From Apilactobacillus apinorum (GTDB lineage Bacteria; Bacillota; Bacilli; Lactobacillales; Lactobacillaceae), in NCBI RefSeq assembly GCF_001281175.1, contig NZ_KQ440396.1, positions 565,121-629,120 of the forward strand: DNA of 64,000 nucleotides. Reading direction: 5' to 3'. The notes beneath the pieces are model-generated. The model searched no databases. It saw nothing but the letters and a program-made list of their open reading frames with translations, and had not been told where the DNA came from. The first letter of the stretch is position 1. Each line of letters starts with the position of its first letter. This document shows positions 17,051 through 25,895 of the stretch, one piece after another. The position numbers and the translations under genes were made by a program.

Positions 17051-17284
17051 ATGACAATGACTGCAGAACAAAAGGTTGACGAAAGAGAAAGAGTATTAGA
17101 TACACCAATGAACAAGCAATTCACTTGGTCAACTGATACAACCCCCGTTCGTGACGCCATATGGAATTACTATATGGAACATGATGGAAAGGATACTATG
17201 GCTACCGAAGCTAAGATGCATCCTTATCTAGATATGAGCAACGAAGAAGTTGCTCAACATGCAGAAGAATTACTCAAAAAATAA
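17051..17284 (+). CDS. Uncharacterised 77-residue acidic protein
   Basis: Begins MTMTAEQKVDERERV. It is soluble and highly charged (EHDGKDTMATEAKM, EEVAQHAEELLKK), with no membrane segment or Cys. AAGGAGG sits 8 nt before the ATG and a good promoter precedes it, so it is real. It is divergent from a TetR regulator. I recognise no domain; the predicted helical C-terminus is the only visible structural hint. Confidence 0.72.
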   Translation: MTMTAEQKVDERERVLDTPMNKQFTWSTDTTPVRDAIWNYYMEHDGKDTMATEAKMHPYLDMSNEEVAQHAEELLKK

Positions 17285-17356
17285 TTCCATATATTTAGAC
17301 GCTTAACCACGCTCAACTTACTTATAATATAAGCTCAACTAGTTATAACAACGCCA

Positions 17357-17392
17357 CAAAAAAAGACTTGATGTTTAATCAAGTCTTTTTTT
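17357..17392. terminator. Bidirectional terminator
   Basis: AAAAAGACTTGAT / AATCAAGTCTTTTT stem with a GTTT loop. The minus-strand gene's last codons and stop lie inside it. Confidence 0.88.
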
Positions 17393-17686
17393 AGCTTCTA
17401 ATACTTGTTCATCACTTAAATTCTCACTAGTAAATCTTTGTAGTGGTGTATATTGATGACGATTATTAAATTTGACTGGTTCTGTTTTGATCACAGCTAC
17501 TAACAAGTTATTCTCAGTTAGAAACAATTGACCGAGCTTTTTGAACTTACCCTTAGTGTGTTTTCCTGTTCGCCAGTCGTGAAGTTTAAATTCACCATTT
17601 TCATCTTTTTTTATTATGTAATTTCCTGATTGATCTGTATCAACCGGAACCCCAATATATCTAGTTACTTCGTATTTATCTTTCAT
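17375..17686 (-). CDS. Uncharacterised 103-residue basic protein
   Basis: Begins MKDKYEVTRYIGVPVDTDQSG. It has a beta-rich pattern with repeated short strands (GNYIIKKDENGEFKLHDWRTG; LFLTENNLLVAVIKTEPVKF), no signal peptide and no membrane helix. RBS AAGGAG is 7 nt upstream. No family recognised. It stands alone between convergent and divergent neighbours. Confidence 0.72.
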   Translation of the reverse strand: MKDKYEVTRYIGVPVDTDQSGNYIIKKDENGEFKLHDWRTGKHTKGKFKKLGQLFLTENNLLVAVIKTEPVKFNNRHQYTPLQRFTSENLSDEQVLEAKKRLD

Positions 17687-17781
17687 ATCTGACTCCTTCT
17701 ATATTACTTTATCATATTTTCCATTTTTATAAATACTTATATGATATGATGGATATAGAAACAACCGAGGAGATGTTATTT

Positions 17782-18465
17782 ATTAAATCTGCTAATTCAC
17801 TGAAAACTAGAATTATCGCGCTAGTTTTTGGACTAGTGCTCAATTCATTAGGAAACGCCCTTACAATCGTTTCTGGATGCGGTTCAGGTATCTGGACTGC
17901 TGCTTCCGTTAATATTCATCAATTAATTGGAATTGATGTCGGAATTATGATTTTTATTTTTGGAATCATCAATGCCCTAACTAACCAAATCTTAATTAGA
18001 CACATTGACGTTTTAAGATTCATCGAAGAAATTATCTTCATTTCATTCTTTAGTTCATTCATTCAAATTTTTACCGATTTTTTTGAATCACTAGGTTGGA
18101 ATAATTTATCACTATTCTTCAGAATTCCAATGGCTTTAATAGGTGTTTGCTTCTTCTGTACAGCCATCTCATTGTACCAACGTGCAAACATCTTTATGCA
18201 CCCTAACGATGATACCACCAACATTTTAAGATTTGATTACCTAAAAGGTAACGCTGTTAAGTCTCAATTACTTGATTTTACCCCACCTATTGTAATCATC
18301 TTAATCTGTTCTATCTTCTTACACCAAATCTATTCAGTCGGTATTGGAACCATCTTTTCCATTATCTTTAATGGTATCTTAATTCAAAACGCTGATAAAT
18401 TTGTCTTTCCAAGTTTAAAACACAATCCAAATATTAATGATCAAATCCAAAATAAAAAAGAGTAG
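17782..18465 (+). CDS. YczE/YitT-like integral membrane protein
   Basis: About 227 residues with five to six hydrophobic segments. The opening LVFGLVLNSLGNALTIVSGCGSGIW matches the YczE/YyaS/YitT-type membrane family of unknown function. Start is unclear: GAGGAG at 17767-17772 is the only RBS. ATG 17773 abuts it, ATG 17746 lies upstream without an RBS, and at proper distance (9 nt) there is only ATT 17782, used here. Its last codons and stop overlap the terminator hairpin, and this 3' end is duplicated at 20335-20377. Confidence 0.75.
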   Translation: MKSANSLKTRIIALVFGLVLNSLGNALTIVSGCGSGIWTAASVNIHQLIGIDVGIMIFIFGIINALTNQILIRHIDVLRFIEEIIFISFFSSFIQIFTDFFESLGWNNLSLFFRIPMALIGVCFFCTAISLYQRANIFMHPNDDTTNILRFDYLKGNAVKSQLLDFTPPIVIILICSIFLHQIYSVGIGTIFSIIFNGILIQNADKFVFPSLKHNPNINDQIQNKKE

Positions 18466-18485
18466 CTTATTTGCTACTCTTTTTT
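18443..18485. repeat. 43-bp direct repeat, copy 1 (3' end of YczE-like gene plus terminator)
   Basis: Identical to 20335-20377. It contains the last codons and stop of the YczE-like gene, and the full hairpin GAGTAGC / GCTACTC with T run. Confidence 0.95.
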
Positions 18486-18486
18486 T
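18453..18486. terminator. Bidirectional terminator (repeat copy 1)
   Basis: AAAAAGAGTAGC / GCTACTCTTTTT with a TTATTT loop. It serves the YczE-like gene (+) and the ABC exporter gene (-). Confidence 0.9.
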
Positions 18487-20251
18487 ATTTGTATGAATTT
18501 TTTTGAATGTTATATAAATCAGCATATTCTTCATTTTCTTGTAATAGGTTCTCATGAGAATCAAAACCACTAATTGAACCATTTTTCATAAACAATACTC
18601 TGTCGGCATATTGAACTGCTGATAGTCTGTGAGTAACAAAGAAAATTGTTTTACCTTTACTATTATTTAGAAAAGTTTCATATAGTTCTAACTCACTTCT
18701 TGGATCCAGAGCGGAGGTTGGTTCATCTAAAAATTCAATCATTCCATCATTATATAAATCTCTAGCTAAAGCAATCTTTTGCCATTGTCCCCCAGACGCA
18801 TCGGTTCCGTCAACAAACTCTTTACTCATAACAGTTTTCAGATTAATGTTTTTCGAAACCAGAAAATCCTTTAATCCTACTTTATTTAATGATTCCATAA
18901 CCTTATCACTTGAATATGGTTTAGCTGCTGAGACATTTTCACCAAGAGATAGCTTAAATTTAGAGAAATCTTGAAAGGTAGCAGACATATTATCTCTATA
19001 ATCTTCGATAGATATTGAACTAACATCAAGACCATCTATTGATATGTTCCCTTTTGTTACGTCATAAAATCTCATAAGTAATTTAACTAATGTGGATTTA
19101 CCTGATCCGTTTTCACCAACAATAGCAATCCTCTCACCGCGGTTCACACTAAAAGTAATATTATTCAAAGCGTACTTTTCAGAGAAAGGATATTTAAACG
19201 AAACGTTACTGATATTTAGAGCTTTAAATTCTTTTGGAAATGATTGTTTTCCATCATAAATGCTGTCTTTGAAGTTTATAAAGTTATAAAACTTATCTAC
19301 CCAAAGCAAAGAGTCATATAATAGACTACTATCCTCAACAATCCTAGCCATACTAGATGATATATATGAAATAACTGAAACATACAATAAAAGTACACCT
19401 ATCTTATTGTTACCAGATATTACAGAATCAATAAACCAGTAGAATCCGTAGCCTATCACTATAGTTACCAATGATAAATAAAGTGTACTAATTAAAGCTT
19501 GTTTTCTTCTAATTCCATTCACGTCATTTTGTGTTGAACTAAATAACTCTTTATACTTACCGATTATCGGAGAGAACATGTTGAACAATCTAACTTCTTT
19601 AGAATCTTCTCTATCAAGCAACATTGAACTGTAATAATTTAATTTTCTCGCATTTTTACTTCTAGTTACCATTGTTTCGAAAGAATCCTGTTGAATTCGG
19701 TAGTAAGAAATACTTTGTGGAATCATAACGAATATAAGAGCTAAAGATAATATTAAATTATACTTAGAAAGGACTGCAAACATTGCAATTAATGTAATAG
19801 CCTGTTGTACAACCGATAATCCAAATACAATTAAATTAACTGGTCTCCAAGAAGCATCTGATTTTAACATTTGTAAATCATCAAAGTACTTAGGATCATC
19901 AAAAATATTTAGCGATTTTAAATCTCTAGATTTATTCATAAGGGTAATATTAATAAACCCTGTTAATTTATCAGTTAAAACTCCTTGTATCATTAAGGAA
20001 ATAGTTGGTAGAATTTGAATCAAAAGTGTCGTAATTACCCAAACAACAAACAAAATCCAAACACCACTATGTGAAACAATATTATCAATAATATTTTGAC
20101 CCACTTGAACAGAAATCAATGGAACAATTGCCTGAATCGGCAATAATACAATTAATAACAATGAAACAACTTTTGCTGATGAAAAAAATAATTTGTATGT
20201 TTTAAACAATTGATGTATGTATGAATTAAACGCATCGATTTTTTTGTGCAT
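18485..20251 (-). CDS. ABC exporter, fused permease-ATPase half-transporter
   Basis: 588 residues. An N-terminal six-helix exporter domain (about 20-320) is followed by an ATPase with Walker A GENGSGKST, signature ASGGQWQKIALARDLY, Walker B MIEFLDEPTSALD and H-loop VTHRLSA. The SGGQWQKIALAR form is typical of NisT/SpaT-like lantibiotic and peptide exporters, but there is no N-terminal C39 peptidase and no precursor peptide nearby. Codon choice looks richer in AGA/ATA than its neighbours. It is flanked by a 43-bp perfect direct repeat, strongly suggesting recent insertion between two convergent genes. RBS AAGGGGG is 9 nt upstream of the ATG. Confidence 0.88.
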   Translation of the reverse strand: MHKKIDAFNSYIHQLFKTYKLFFSSAKVVSLLLIVLLPIQAIVPLISVQVGQNIIDNIVSHSGVWILFVVWVITTLLIQILPTISLMIQGVLTDKLTGFINITLMNKSRDLKSLNIFDDPKYFDDLQMLKSDASWRPVNLIVFGLSVVQQAITLIAMFAVLSKYNLILSLALIFVMIPQSISYYRIQQDSFETMVTRSKNARKLNYYSSMLLDREDSKEVRLFNMFSPIIGKYKELFSSTQNDVNGIRRKQALISTLYLSLVTIVIGYGFYWFIDSVISGNNKIGVLLLYVSVISYISSSMARIVEDSSLLYDSLLWVDKFYNFINFKDSIYDGKQSFPKEFKALNISNVSFKYPFSEKYALNNITFSVNRGERIAIVGENGSGKSTLVKLLMRFYDVTKGNISIDGLDVSSISIEDYRDNMSATFQDFSKFKLSLGENVSAAKPYSSDKVMESLNKVGLKDFLVSKNINLKTVMSKEFVDGTDASGGQWQKIALARDLYNDGMIEFLDEPTSALDPRSELELYETFLNNSKGKTIFFVTHRLSAVQYADRVLFMKNGSISGFDSHENLLQENEEYADLYNIQKNSYK

Positions 20252-20320
20252 ATAAAATGCCCCCTTTATGTTATGTAATATAAAATTATCATAATAATAC
20301 TATAAACTTTTATTGTTTGA

Positions 20321-20333
20321 AAGTACTGTACTT
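20321..20333. promoter_or_regulatory. Palindrome at the insertion junction
   Basis: AAGTAC-T-GTACTT immediately upstream of the ABC exporter gene's leader and next to repeat copy 2. It is an operator candidate or a junction scar. Confidence 0.4.
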
Positions 20334-20334
20334 A

Positions 20335-20377
20335 AAATCCAAAATAAAAAAGAGTAGCTTATTTGCTACTCTTTTTT
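20335..20377. repeat. 43-bp direct repeat, copy 2
   Basis: Perfect copy of 18443-18485. It carries a useless copy of the YczE-like gene's 3' codons but supplies the stop codon and terminator of the minus-strand membrane protein gene ending at 20359. Confidence 0.95.
20345..20377. terminator. Terminator (repeat copy 2)
   Basis: Same hairpin as copy 1. On the minus strand it follows the 574-residue membrane protein gene. Confidence 0.9.
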
Positions 20378-22083
20378 ATTTTTACTATTTTGTATACAAA
20401 ATAGAAAATTAATAATACCCAACTAACAATGGTTATCCATAGCATGATTCTAAGCATCATGGTTGGTTGATAGTAGATTTCTAATTTATTTTTACCCGGT
20501 TTGGCATTCACAATCACACTCCCGATTTGTGTTTGCTTTACCTTACCTAAATGATTTCCATTAAGAATTAATTTAGTATCACTATACTTAACAACCGGTA
20601 ATTGAGTTGCTTTAGTATCATCAGAAGTATTATGCCAAATCAATTCCAAATGACCATTTGATTTAACAATCTTTTTAACATTCCCAGAGTAATTAATGAC
20701 TTGATCGCCATAATTACCATATGGATGATAATCAAAGTAATTATATGCGGTCATCTTATATTGAACCGGTAAGTAATCAGGAGTAGCTTTAGTCAACATC
20801 TTTAGCACTTCTCCTGGATTATTGATGGTTAAGCTCTTTCGGATTAAATTAGTATTATTTATTTGATATTTTAGATTATAGGTATTTTGAACAACTTGTG
20901 GTGAGAAGAAGTCCTTTGCCCCACCTTGGACAGTCATCCCAGCACTTAAAATCATAATAAAAGTAATTACCATTAGGCAGTATACCTTAATCGTATTTAG
21001 CATTTCTTTTTTGAAACTATCATTAATCATAATCCCAAAACAAATTAATAATAAAACAAATGCGATGACAACGAATCTTCGTGGCATTTGAATTAAATAA
21101 GAAATACTTGGGAATTGCTTATCTAGTGGTCCCCATGGGAACCATACTGATGAGATCCAAAGGAATAACATCCCCGTGATAAAAATAACTCTTCTGTCAG
21201 TCGATAATTTTTTGAAATGATAAATGAAATAACCGGTAACGATAATAAACCCGATGGAATAAATTGGTGGTAATACAAAGACGTTGTTACCGAAGAAGGC
21301 AATTGAGTCTTCGTACATATTCAATTGTGGCGCCACTCCTAATGCATGGTTCGTAAATGAAATTTGGAACATTCCATACCATACGTTAGCAGTTAAACCG
21401 AGTGTTATTAAAACAGCTAAAACAGCGTTCTTTAACATCTGTTTGCGGTTAGGATTATGCATCATTCCGGCGATAAACATTGGTACTAGTGCTAATGCTC
21501 CAGTCAAACTACTCAATAAATGAGTTTGCAACATAATCGTCATGGGTAGCGCTAACTTGATAACATTGATTTCTTTATTATCAATCATGTCAAAGCCGGC
21601 TGCCATCAACCATGGTAGTATAGCCGCTCCCCAACCGGTGAACTGCATGCCGACAACCCATCCCATAATTAAATAAGATGACATATATGCAATCCCAATA
21701 AAGACCGCATAAATTTGCTTGATTCTAGTTCTAATTGCAAGATTGTACATAGTAAAACCACTAACGGTTAACGTTAATAATGACGTTACAATTTGGAATC
21801 TAACCCAACTACCAGTGATCAATAGTAAAAAACCACTGAAGTATGCGGTTAAAGGTCCGTACAACGCATTAATGATTCTTCCTGATTGTTGATATCCATA
21901 AATGGAAATAAAGTAATTTAAATGACCTGTCTTTAATTGCATCATTGCATCGTAAAAACGATTCATATGAAAAATTGAGTCGACTCCTAAAATATAAGAA
22001 CCAGTCACAATTTGTGGCAATAAGATTAATACTGCGGTTATAAAAATCGTAATATATGGCCAGTATTTTGATACTTTTTGCAT
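20359..22083 (-). CDS. Large polytopic membrane protein, GT-C-like
   Basis: 574 residues with about 11-13 hydrophobic segments, then an extracytoplasmic beta-rich region (about 440-540) and a final membrane helix with a Lys-rich tail. The first external loop holds an Asp (GVDSIFHMNRFYDAM), as in GT-C glycosyltransferases and the related PTPS-associated membrane proteins and YfhO-like proteins of lactobacilli. A role in transferring sugars to cell-envelope polymers is inferred, not shown. Its final codons (KKSSK, stop) overlap the terminator. Confidence 0.65.
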   Translation of the reverse strand: MQKVSKYWPYITIFITAVLILLPQIVTGSYILGVDSIFHMNRFYDAMMQLKTGHLNYFISIYGYQQSGRIINALYGPLTAYFSGFLLLITGSWVRFQIVTSLLTLTVSGFTMYNLAIRTRIKQIYAVFIGIAYMSSYLIMGWVVGMQFTGWGAAILPWLMAAGFDMIDNKEINVIKLALPMTIMLQTHLLSSLTGALALVPMFIAGMMHNPNRKQMLKNAVLAVLITLGLTANVWYGMFQISFTNHALGVAPQLNMYEDSIAFFGNNVFVLPPIYSIGFIIVTGYFIYHFKKLSTDRRVIFITGMLFLWISSVWFPWGPLDKQFPSISYLIQMPRRFVVIAFVLLLICFGIMINDSFKKEMLNTIKVYCLMVITFIMILSAGMTVQGGAKDFFSPQVVQNTYNLKYQINNTNLIRKSLTINNPGEVLKMLTKATPDYLPVQYKMTAYNYFDYHPYGNYGDQVINYSGNVKKIVKSNGHLELIWHNTSDDTKATQLPVVKYSDTKLILNGNHLGKVKQTQIGSVIVNAKPGKNKLEIYYQPTMMLRIMLWITIVSWVLLIFYFVYKIVKIKKSSK

Positions 22084-22133
22084 TGCGATTTCTTCCTTAA
22101 AAAATATTTTTCCCCATTAGATATCTTACCACA

Positions 22134-22168
22134 AAAAAAGAAGCACTTTTCTATCAAAAGTGCTTCTT
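22134..22168 (-). terminator. Terminator after first EamA gene
   Basis: AAGAAGCACTTTT / AAAAGTGCTTCTT with a T run on the minus strand. Confidence 0.88.
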
Positions 22169-22175
22169 AGTAGTT

Positions 22176-23117
22176 TTATTCTTCGCTATGTTTATCGATT
22201 GTTAATTTACGATGTGACTTTTGCAAAATAAAGATGGCTAAAATCACAAGTAATGCTCCGACAATTTCAATAAAGCTAATTGAGATTGAGAAGAAGATGA
22301 CACTTAGAATAAATGTCACGATTGGTTGGGTCGCATCGACTAAACTAACCACTTCAGAAGGAGCAAAGTTCAATGCGTGTAGTAATAACATGAATGGTAG
22401 GATTGTTCCGAAAAGAATAATTCCTCCTACTCCAAACACGATTCCTGGTGTCATGTGAGGCATGTTAACCCAGATTGGTTGTTTGATGTTGAAAACAATT
22501 CCAGCAATCAAAGTACCCCAACCTAGAATAACCATTGGAGAACTTTGACCAACGATTGGTCTTGGTAAGACAACGTAGAACGCTGCGGTTACCCCAGATA
22601 AAATTCCCCAGATCAATGAACCAGTACTAATTGATAGTTGTGAAAAATCACCCTTAGTTAGGGACAACACAACCCCAGCTAGTGCGATTACAAAAACCAT
22701 AACGTCAATTGGTAATGGTTTTCTGTGTTGAAAAATAATTGAACCTAATAAAATAAATAGTGGTGCTAAGTATTGTAGGATGGTTGATGCATTTGCATTT
22801 CCCGTTTGCACACTCATATAGAAAGTATATAAGTTCGCACCTAGTCCAAAAATACCGTAAGCCACAATACAAATGAATGATTTCCAGGATTTGAAGACAT
22901 TAAAAATGTGTCCTTTATAAACAATTGCTGAAATCAATAATAACACAATTCCTGAAATCATTGTTCTGGTTGATAAAAACCAGTTAGCTTCTAGGTGTTC
23001 TTGTTGTGATACGAATTGTAAAATTGTACCAGAAACACCCCAAAGCGCTGACGCAACGAATGCCCAAAAGATACCTTTCATGACATTAGTTTCTAAAACG
23101 CCCTTTTCGTTTTCCAT
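22176..23117 (-). CDS. EamA/DMT-family metabolite exporter (paralogue A)
   Basis: 313 residues, ten predicted helices in two EamA repeats (WGVSGTILQFVSQ in the first; SEVVSLVDATQPIVTFILSV in the second). DMT carriers move amino acids, nucleosides or other small metabolites. Start ATG 23117 follows GGGGTG; the longer frame has no RBS. The neighbour at 23262-24200 is a close paralogue (shared ATILQYLAP and VILGWGTLIAG-type segments), indicating tandem duplication. Confidence 0.88.
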   Translation of the reverse strand: MENEKGVLETNVMKGIFWAFVASALWGVSGTILQFVSQQEHLEANWFLSTRTMISGIVLLLISAIVYKGHIFNVFKSWKSFICIVAYGIFGLGANLYTFYMSVQTGNANASTILQYLAPLFILLGSIIFQHRKPLPIDVMVFVIALAGVVLSLTKGDFSQLSISTGSLIWGILSGVTAAFYVVLPRPIVGQSSPMVILGWGTLIAGIVFNIKQPIWVNMPHMTPGIVFGVGGIILFGTILPFMLLLHALNFAPSEVVSLVDATQPIVTFILSVIFFSISISFIEIVGALLVILAIFILQKSHRKLTIDKHSEE

Positions 23118-23217
23118 ATTTTCACCCCATAAATCTCTATAATCCAAGTAAATGTTAACTTTTCTTACTTGAAAACCTATCTTAAAAGGATATCATAACT
23201 ACGCATCTTTTAAAATA

Positions 23218-23252
23218 AAAAAAGCCAATTTAACTAGTAAATTGGCTTTTTT
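23218..23252. terminator. Terminator between the tandem EamA genes
   Basis: AAAAAGCCAATTTA / TAAATTGGCTTTTT arms with a short CTAG-containing loop. Confidence 0.88.
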
Positions 23253-23261
23253 AAGTTTTAA

Positions 23262-24200
23262 TTATCTAATATCTGGATCGTTTTTTCCCATCTTTTGGTG
23301 AGATCTTTGTAGGAAGTAAATTGATACAATAATGATAATTGCACCGATTGCTTCAATTGGTGTTGGAATCAAGTGGAATACAATCATACTTAAAATGATA
23401 GTAACAACTGGTTCAACAGCATCAACAATACTTGATACTTCTGATGGAGCAAACTTCAAACTGTATAGAACAGCTGAGAATGCGAAGATAGTACCAACTA
23501 AGATAACTCCACCAATACCTAATACGATACCTGGTGTAATCTTAGGAGCGTCAGTCCAGAATGGGTGGTATGCGTTAAAACATACACCGGCAATCAAAGT
23601 ACCCCAACCTAGAACAACAAATGGTGAGTTTTCCTTTGATAATGGCTTTGGAACTGAGTAGTAAACCGCAGCTGATACAGCTGATAGTAAACCAAAGATA
23701 ACAGCAGTCAATGGAACTGATAGTTCACCGATGTGACCGTTAGTAATAATTAAGAATACCCCAACTAATGCTAATAAGAATGAAATAACATCAGCTTTAA
23801 GTGGCTTCTTCTTCATGAATACTAAACCGTATAATACGATAAAGATTGGTGCTAAGTATTGTAGGATAGTTGCAGTAGCAGCATTACCTTGTTGAATACT
23901 TACGTAGAAAGTCGACATGTTAACAGCTAAACCAAAAATTGCATAAATGAATAATCTGATGATTGATTCTTTTGATTTCCAAACATCAAAAACATGTTTA
24001 CCAACGTGAATTGAACCAATAATTAAAAGTAAAATACCGGCAAATAAAGTACGAACTGAGATGAACCATTGTGTAGGAACAGCTTCGTTCTTAGCAACGA
24101 ATTGCATGATAACTCCTGAGAACCCCCATAGGGTTGAAGCCATCGCGGACCAAAAGATCCCTTTCATGACGTTTTCCGTCGTAGTGTGTTTCTTGTCCAT
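23262..24200 (-). CDS. EamA/DMT-family metabolite exporter (paralogue B)
   Basis: 312 residues, ten helices in two EamA repeats (WGFSGVIMQFVAKNE; SEVSSIVDAVEPVVTIILSM). Paralogous to 22176-23117. Start ATG 24200 is preceded by TTGGGGAG. Each copy has its own RBS and terminator, so they can be regulated separately. Substrate unknown. Confidence 0.88.
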   Translation of the reverse strand: MDKKHTTTENVMKGIFWSAMASTLWGFSGVIMQFVAKNEAVPTQWFISVRTLFAGILLLIIGSIHVGKHVFDVWKSKESIIRLFIYAIFGLAVNMSTFYVSIQQGNAATATILQYLAPIFIVLYGLVFMKKKPLKADVISFLLALVGVFLIITNGHIGELSVPLTAVIFGLLSAVSAAVYYSVPKPLSKENSPFVVLGWGTLIAGVCFNAYHPFWTDAPKITPGIVLGIGGVILVGTIFAFSAVLYSLKFAPSEVSSIVDAVEPVVTIILSMIVFHLIPTPIEAIGAIIIIVSIYFLQRSHQKMGKNDPDIR

Positions 24201-24240
24201 AATAAAACTCCCCAATTTTTAATAGTCCTCGCGACTATTA

Positions 24241-25629
24241 TTATTTGTTTGAACGGCTATGTTTGACACCATAACCGAAGTAAATTGCTAAACCAATTGC
24301 AAACCAGATGGCCGCAGTAACCCAAGTATCTAATGGTAATTGCAATAGTAAGTAGATACATGCAATCACTGAAACGATTGGCAAGAATGGGTATAGCGGA
24401 ACTTTGAATCCATCGTTTTTAATATCTTTACGACGACGAAGGAAAATAACTCCGATTGACATAAAGGTAAATGCAATCAACGTTCCAATGTTAACTAAAC
24501 TAGCTAACTTATCTAATGAGAACAATCCACCCATTGCAGCAATGACGATTGTTACAAAGATAATGCTGTGCTTGGGCACATTGCGTTTATCATCAATTTT
24601 GCTTAAACCTTTTGGTAATAAGCCATCACGTCCAATTGAATAAATCAAACGTGAACTACTGAAAATCATGTTTACCATCATAGTAAACATTCCGGCCAGT
24701 GCACCTACTGAAATTAACATTCCTAATTTGTCCAAGTGAATCAATTGAAGTGCAAATGTCACTGGGTCTGAAACATTTAAATCTTTATAGGAAACAATTC
24801 CTGTTAGAACTACTGATACTAAGATGTACAAGATTGTACATACTACCAAACTACCAATTATTCCAATAGGCATTGTTCTTTTAGGATTTTTTACTTCACC
24901 TGCTGAGGCTGCAATAACATCAAAACCTAAATATGCAAAGAATACTAAGGATGCTCCATGGAACACTCCACTTACACCAAAAGGCATAAATGGATTCCAG
25001 TTCGATGGTTTAACGAAGAATGCTCCTGCAACCACAAACACGATGATAATCGCAATTTTCACAAGTACCATTATATCATTAAGTTTAGCGGATGATTGAA
25101 CACCTCTTGTTAAAATCCAAGAAATCAAAACAACAACTAAGATTGCGATGATGTTAACATATGTTCCATGACTTGGATCATAATTAGCAGAAAGTGCTTT
25201 TGGTATATGAATACCAAAGTTTGCTAAGAACGATTGTAAGTATGCCGACCATCCTGTCGAAACAGTTGCCACTGAAAGCATATATTCAAGAACTAGTCCC
25301 CATCCGATAATCCATCCTGTAATTTCACCAAAGATGATATTACCAAATGTGTATGCACTTCCGGCAACTGGCAATGCTGAAGAGAATTCAGCATAACACA
25401 TTGCACAAAGTGAACATACAATCGTTGCGATGATAAACGAAACAATAATTCCAGGACCAGCGGTAGTTGCAGCCACAGTACCAGGAAGAATAAAAATTCC
25501 AGCACCAATAACAGCTCCAATTCCCATCATAGTTAAATCTTTAGTTCCGATAGTTCTTTCAAGGTTCTTGTCCCTATCAATGAATTTAGCCAACGATGTC
25601 TTACGATTCACCTTAGACAGTATATTCAT
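24241..25629 (-). CDS. APC-superfamily amino acid permease
   Basis: 462 residues, 12 predicted helices. The N-terminal MGIGAVIGAGIFILPGTVAA is the APC substrate-binding helix 1. The sequence resembles YfnA/BcaP/cationic amino acid transporter-type permeases, which import amino acids with protons. The exact substrate is uncertain. Start ATG 25629 follows AGGGGG. It is preceded by a leader of about 260 nt with a 24-codon ORF, a 43-nt hairpin and an intrinsic terminator, implying attenuation control. Confidence 0.9.
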   Translation of the reverse strand: MNILSKVNRKTSLAKFIDRDKNLERTIGTKDLTMMGIGAVIGAGIFILPGTVAATTAGPGIIVSFIIATIVCSLCAMCYAEFSSALPVAGSAYTFGNIIFGEITGWIIGWGLVLEYMLSVATVSTGWSAYLQSFLANFGIHIPKALSANYDPSHGTYVNIIAILVVVLISWILTRGVQSSAKLNDIMVLVKIAIIIVFVVAGAFFVKPSNWNPFMPFGVSGVFHGASLVFFAYLGFDVIAASAGEVKNPKRTMPIGIIGSLVVCTILYILVSVVLTGIVSYKDLNVSDPVTFALQLIHLDKLGMLISVGALAGMFTMMVNMIFSSSRLIYSIGRDGLLPKGLSKIDDKRNVPKHSIIFVTIVIAAMGGLFSLDKLASLVNIGTLIAFTFMSIGVIFLRRRKDIKNDGFKVPLYPFLPIVSVIACIYLLLQLPLDTWVTAAIWFAIGLAIYFGYGVKHSRSNK

Positions 25630-25657
25630 AAAAATCCCCCTATCATATGAGCAATAA

Positions 25658-25690
25658 AAAAATCGCACTAGTTCTAACCAGTGCGATTTT
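25658..25690 (-). terminator. Leader terminator upstream of the permease
   Basis: Arms AATCGCACT / AGTGCGATT followed by seven T on the minus strand, ending about 30 nt before the permease start. Its place inside the leader makes it a conditional terminator candidate. Confidence 0.75.
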
Positions 25691-25695
25691 ATGAT

Positions 25696-25738
25696 AGCAC
25701 CAGAAAGAATAACTGTTACCAGCTATTTTTCTAGTGCT
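25696..25738 (-). promoter_or_regulatory. 43-nt leader hairpin with GUAA tetraloop
   Basis: In the minus-strand RNA, AGCACUAGAAA pairs with UUUCUGGUGCU and inner AAUAGCUG pairs with CAGUUAUU around GUAA, giving about 19 bp. Its 5' arm (AAAUAGCUGG) can instead pair with CUAGCUAUUU at the end of the leader ORF, a mutually exclusive fold. Confidence 0.6.
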
Positions 25739-25779
25739 TCGAAGTTTTCATAGTGAAATAATTTCTCCTCGATACTATA

Positions 25780-25854
25780 CTAAATAGCTAGTTCAAAATT
25801 AAAGAAGAAATTATTATTATCTTGTTGTAATGTCAATTTATAACAAGTCACCAT
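25780..25854 (-). CDS. 24-residue leader peptide upstream of amino acid permease
   Basis: ATG with an excellent RBS (GGAGG, 7-nt spacer), then 24 codons and TAG. Residues 13-20 read NNNFFFNF, a run of Asn and Phe codons like those in amino-acid attenuation leader peptides. Its last codons (E-L-A-I-stop) coincide with the sequence able to pair with the downstream hairpin. A 6-codon ORF (MKTSKH) follows at 25749-25731 behind GAGGAG, but its spacing is poor. Confidence 0.6.
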   Translation of the reverse strand: MVTCYKLTLQQDNNNFFFNFELAI

Positions 25855-25895
25855 GATGAGACCTCCGTTTTTTATCTGTTCATTTATTTGTAATT

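Noticed and set aside
17290-17350. CRISPR-like or IS-end repeats (GCTCAACT twice)
   Set aside because: Only two 8-bp copies with no spacer regularity and no associated genes.
18485-20251. Bacteriocin cluster around the NisT-like exporter
   Set aside because: No precursor peptide with a Gly-Gly leader, modification enzyme or immunity gene was seen beside it; the neighbours are unrelated membrane proteins.
25629-25890. T-box, lysine or SAM riboswitch in the permease leader
   Set aside because: No T-box antiterminator motif (UGGNACCGCG) and none of the lysine or SAM core sequences could be found. A translated leader ORF explains the layout better.
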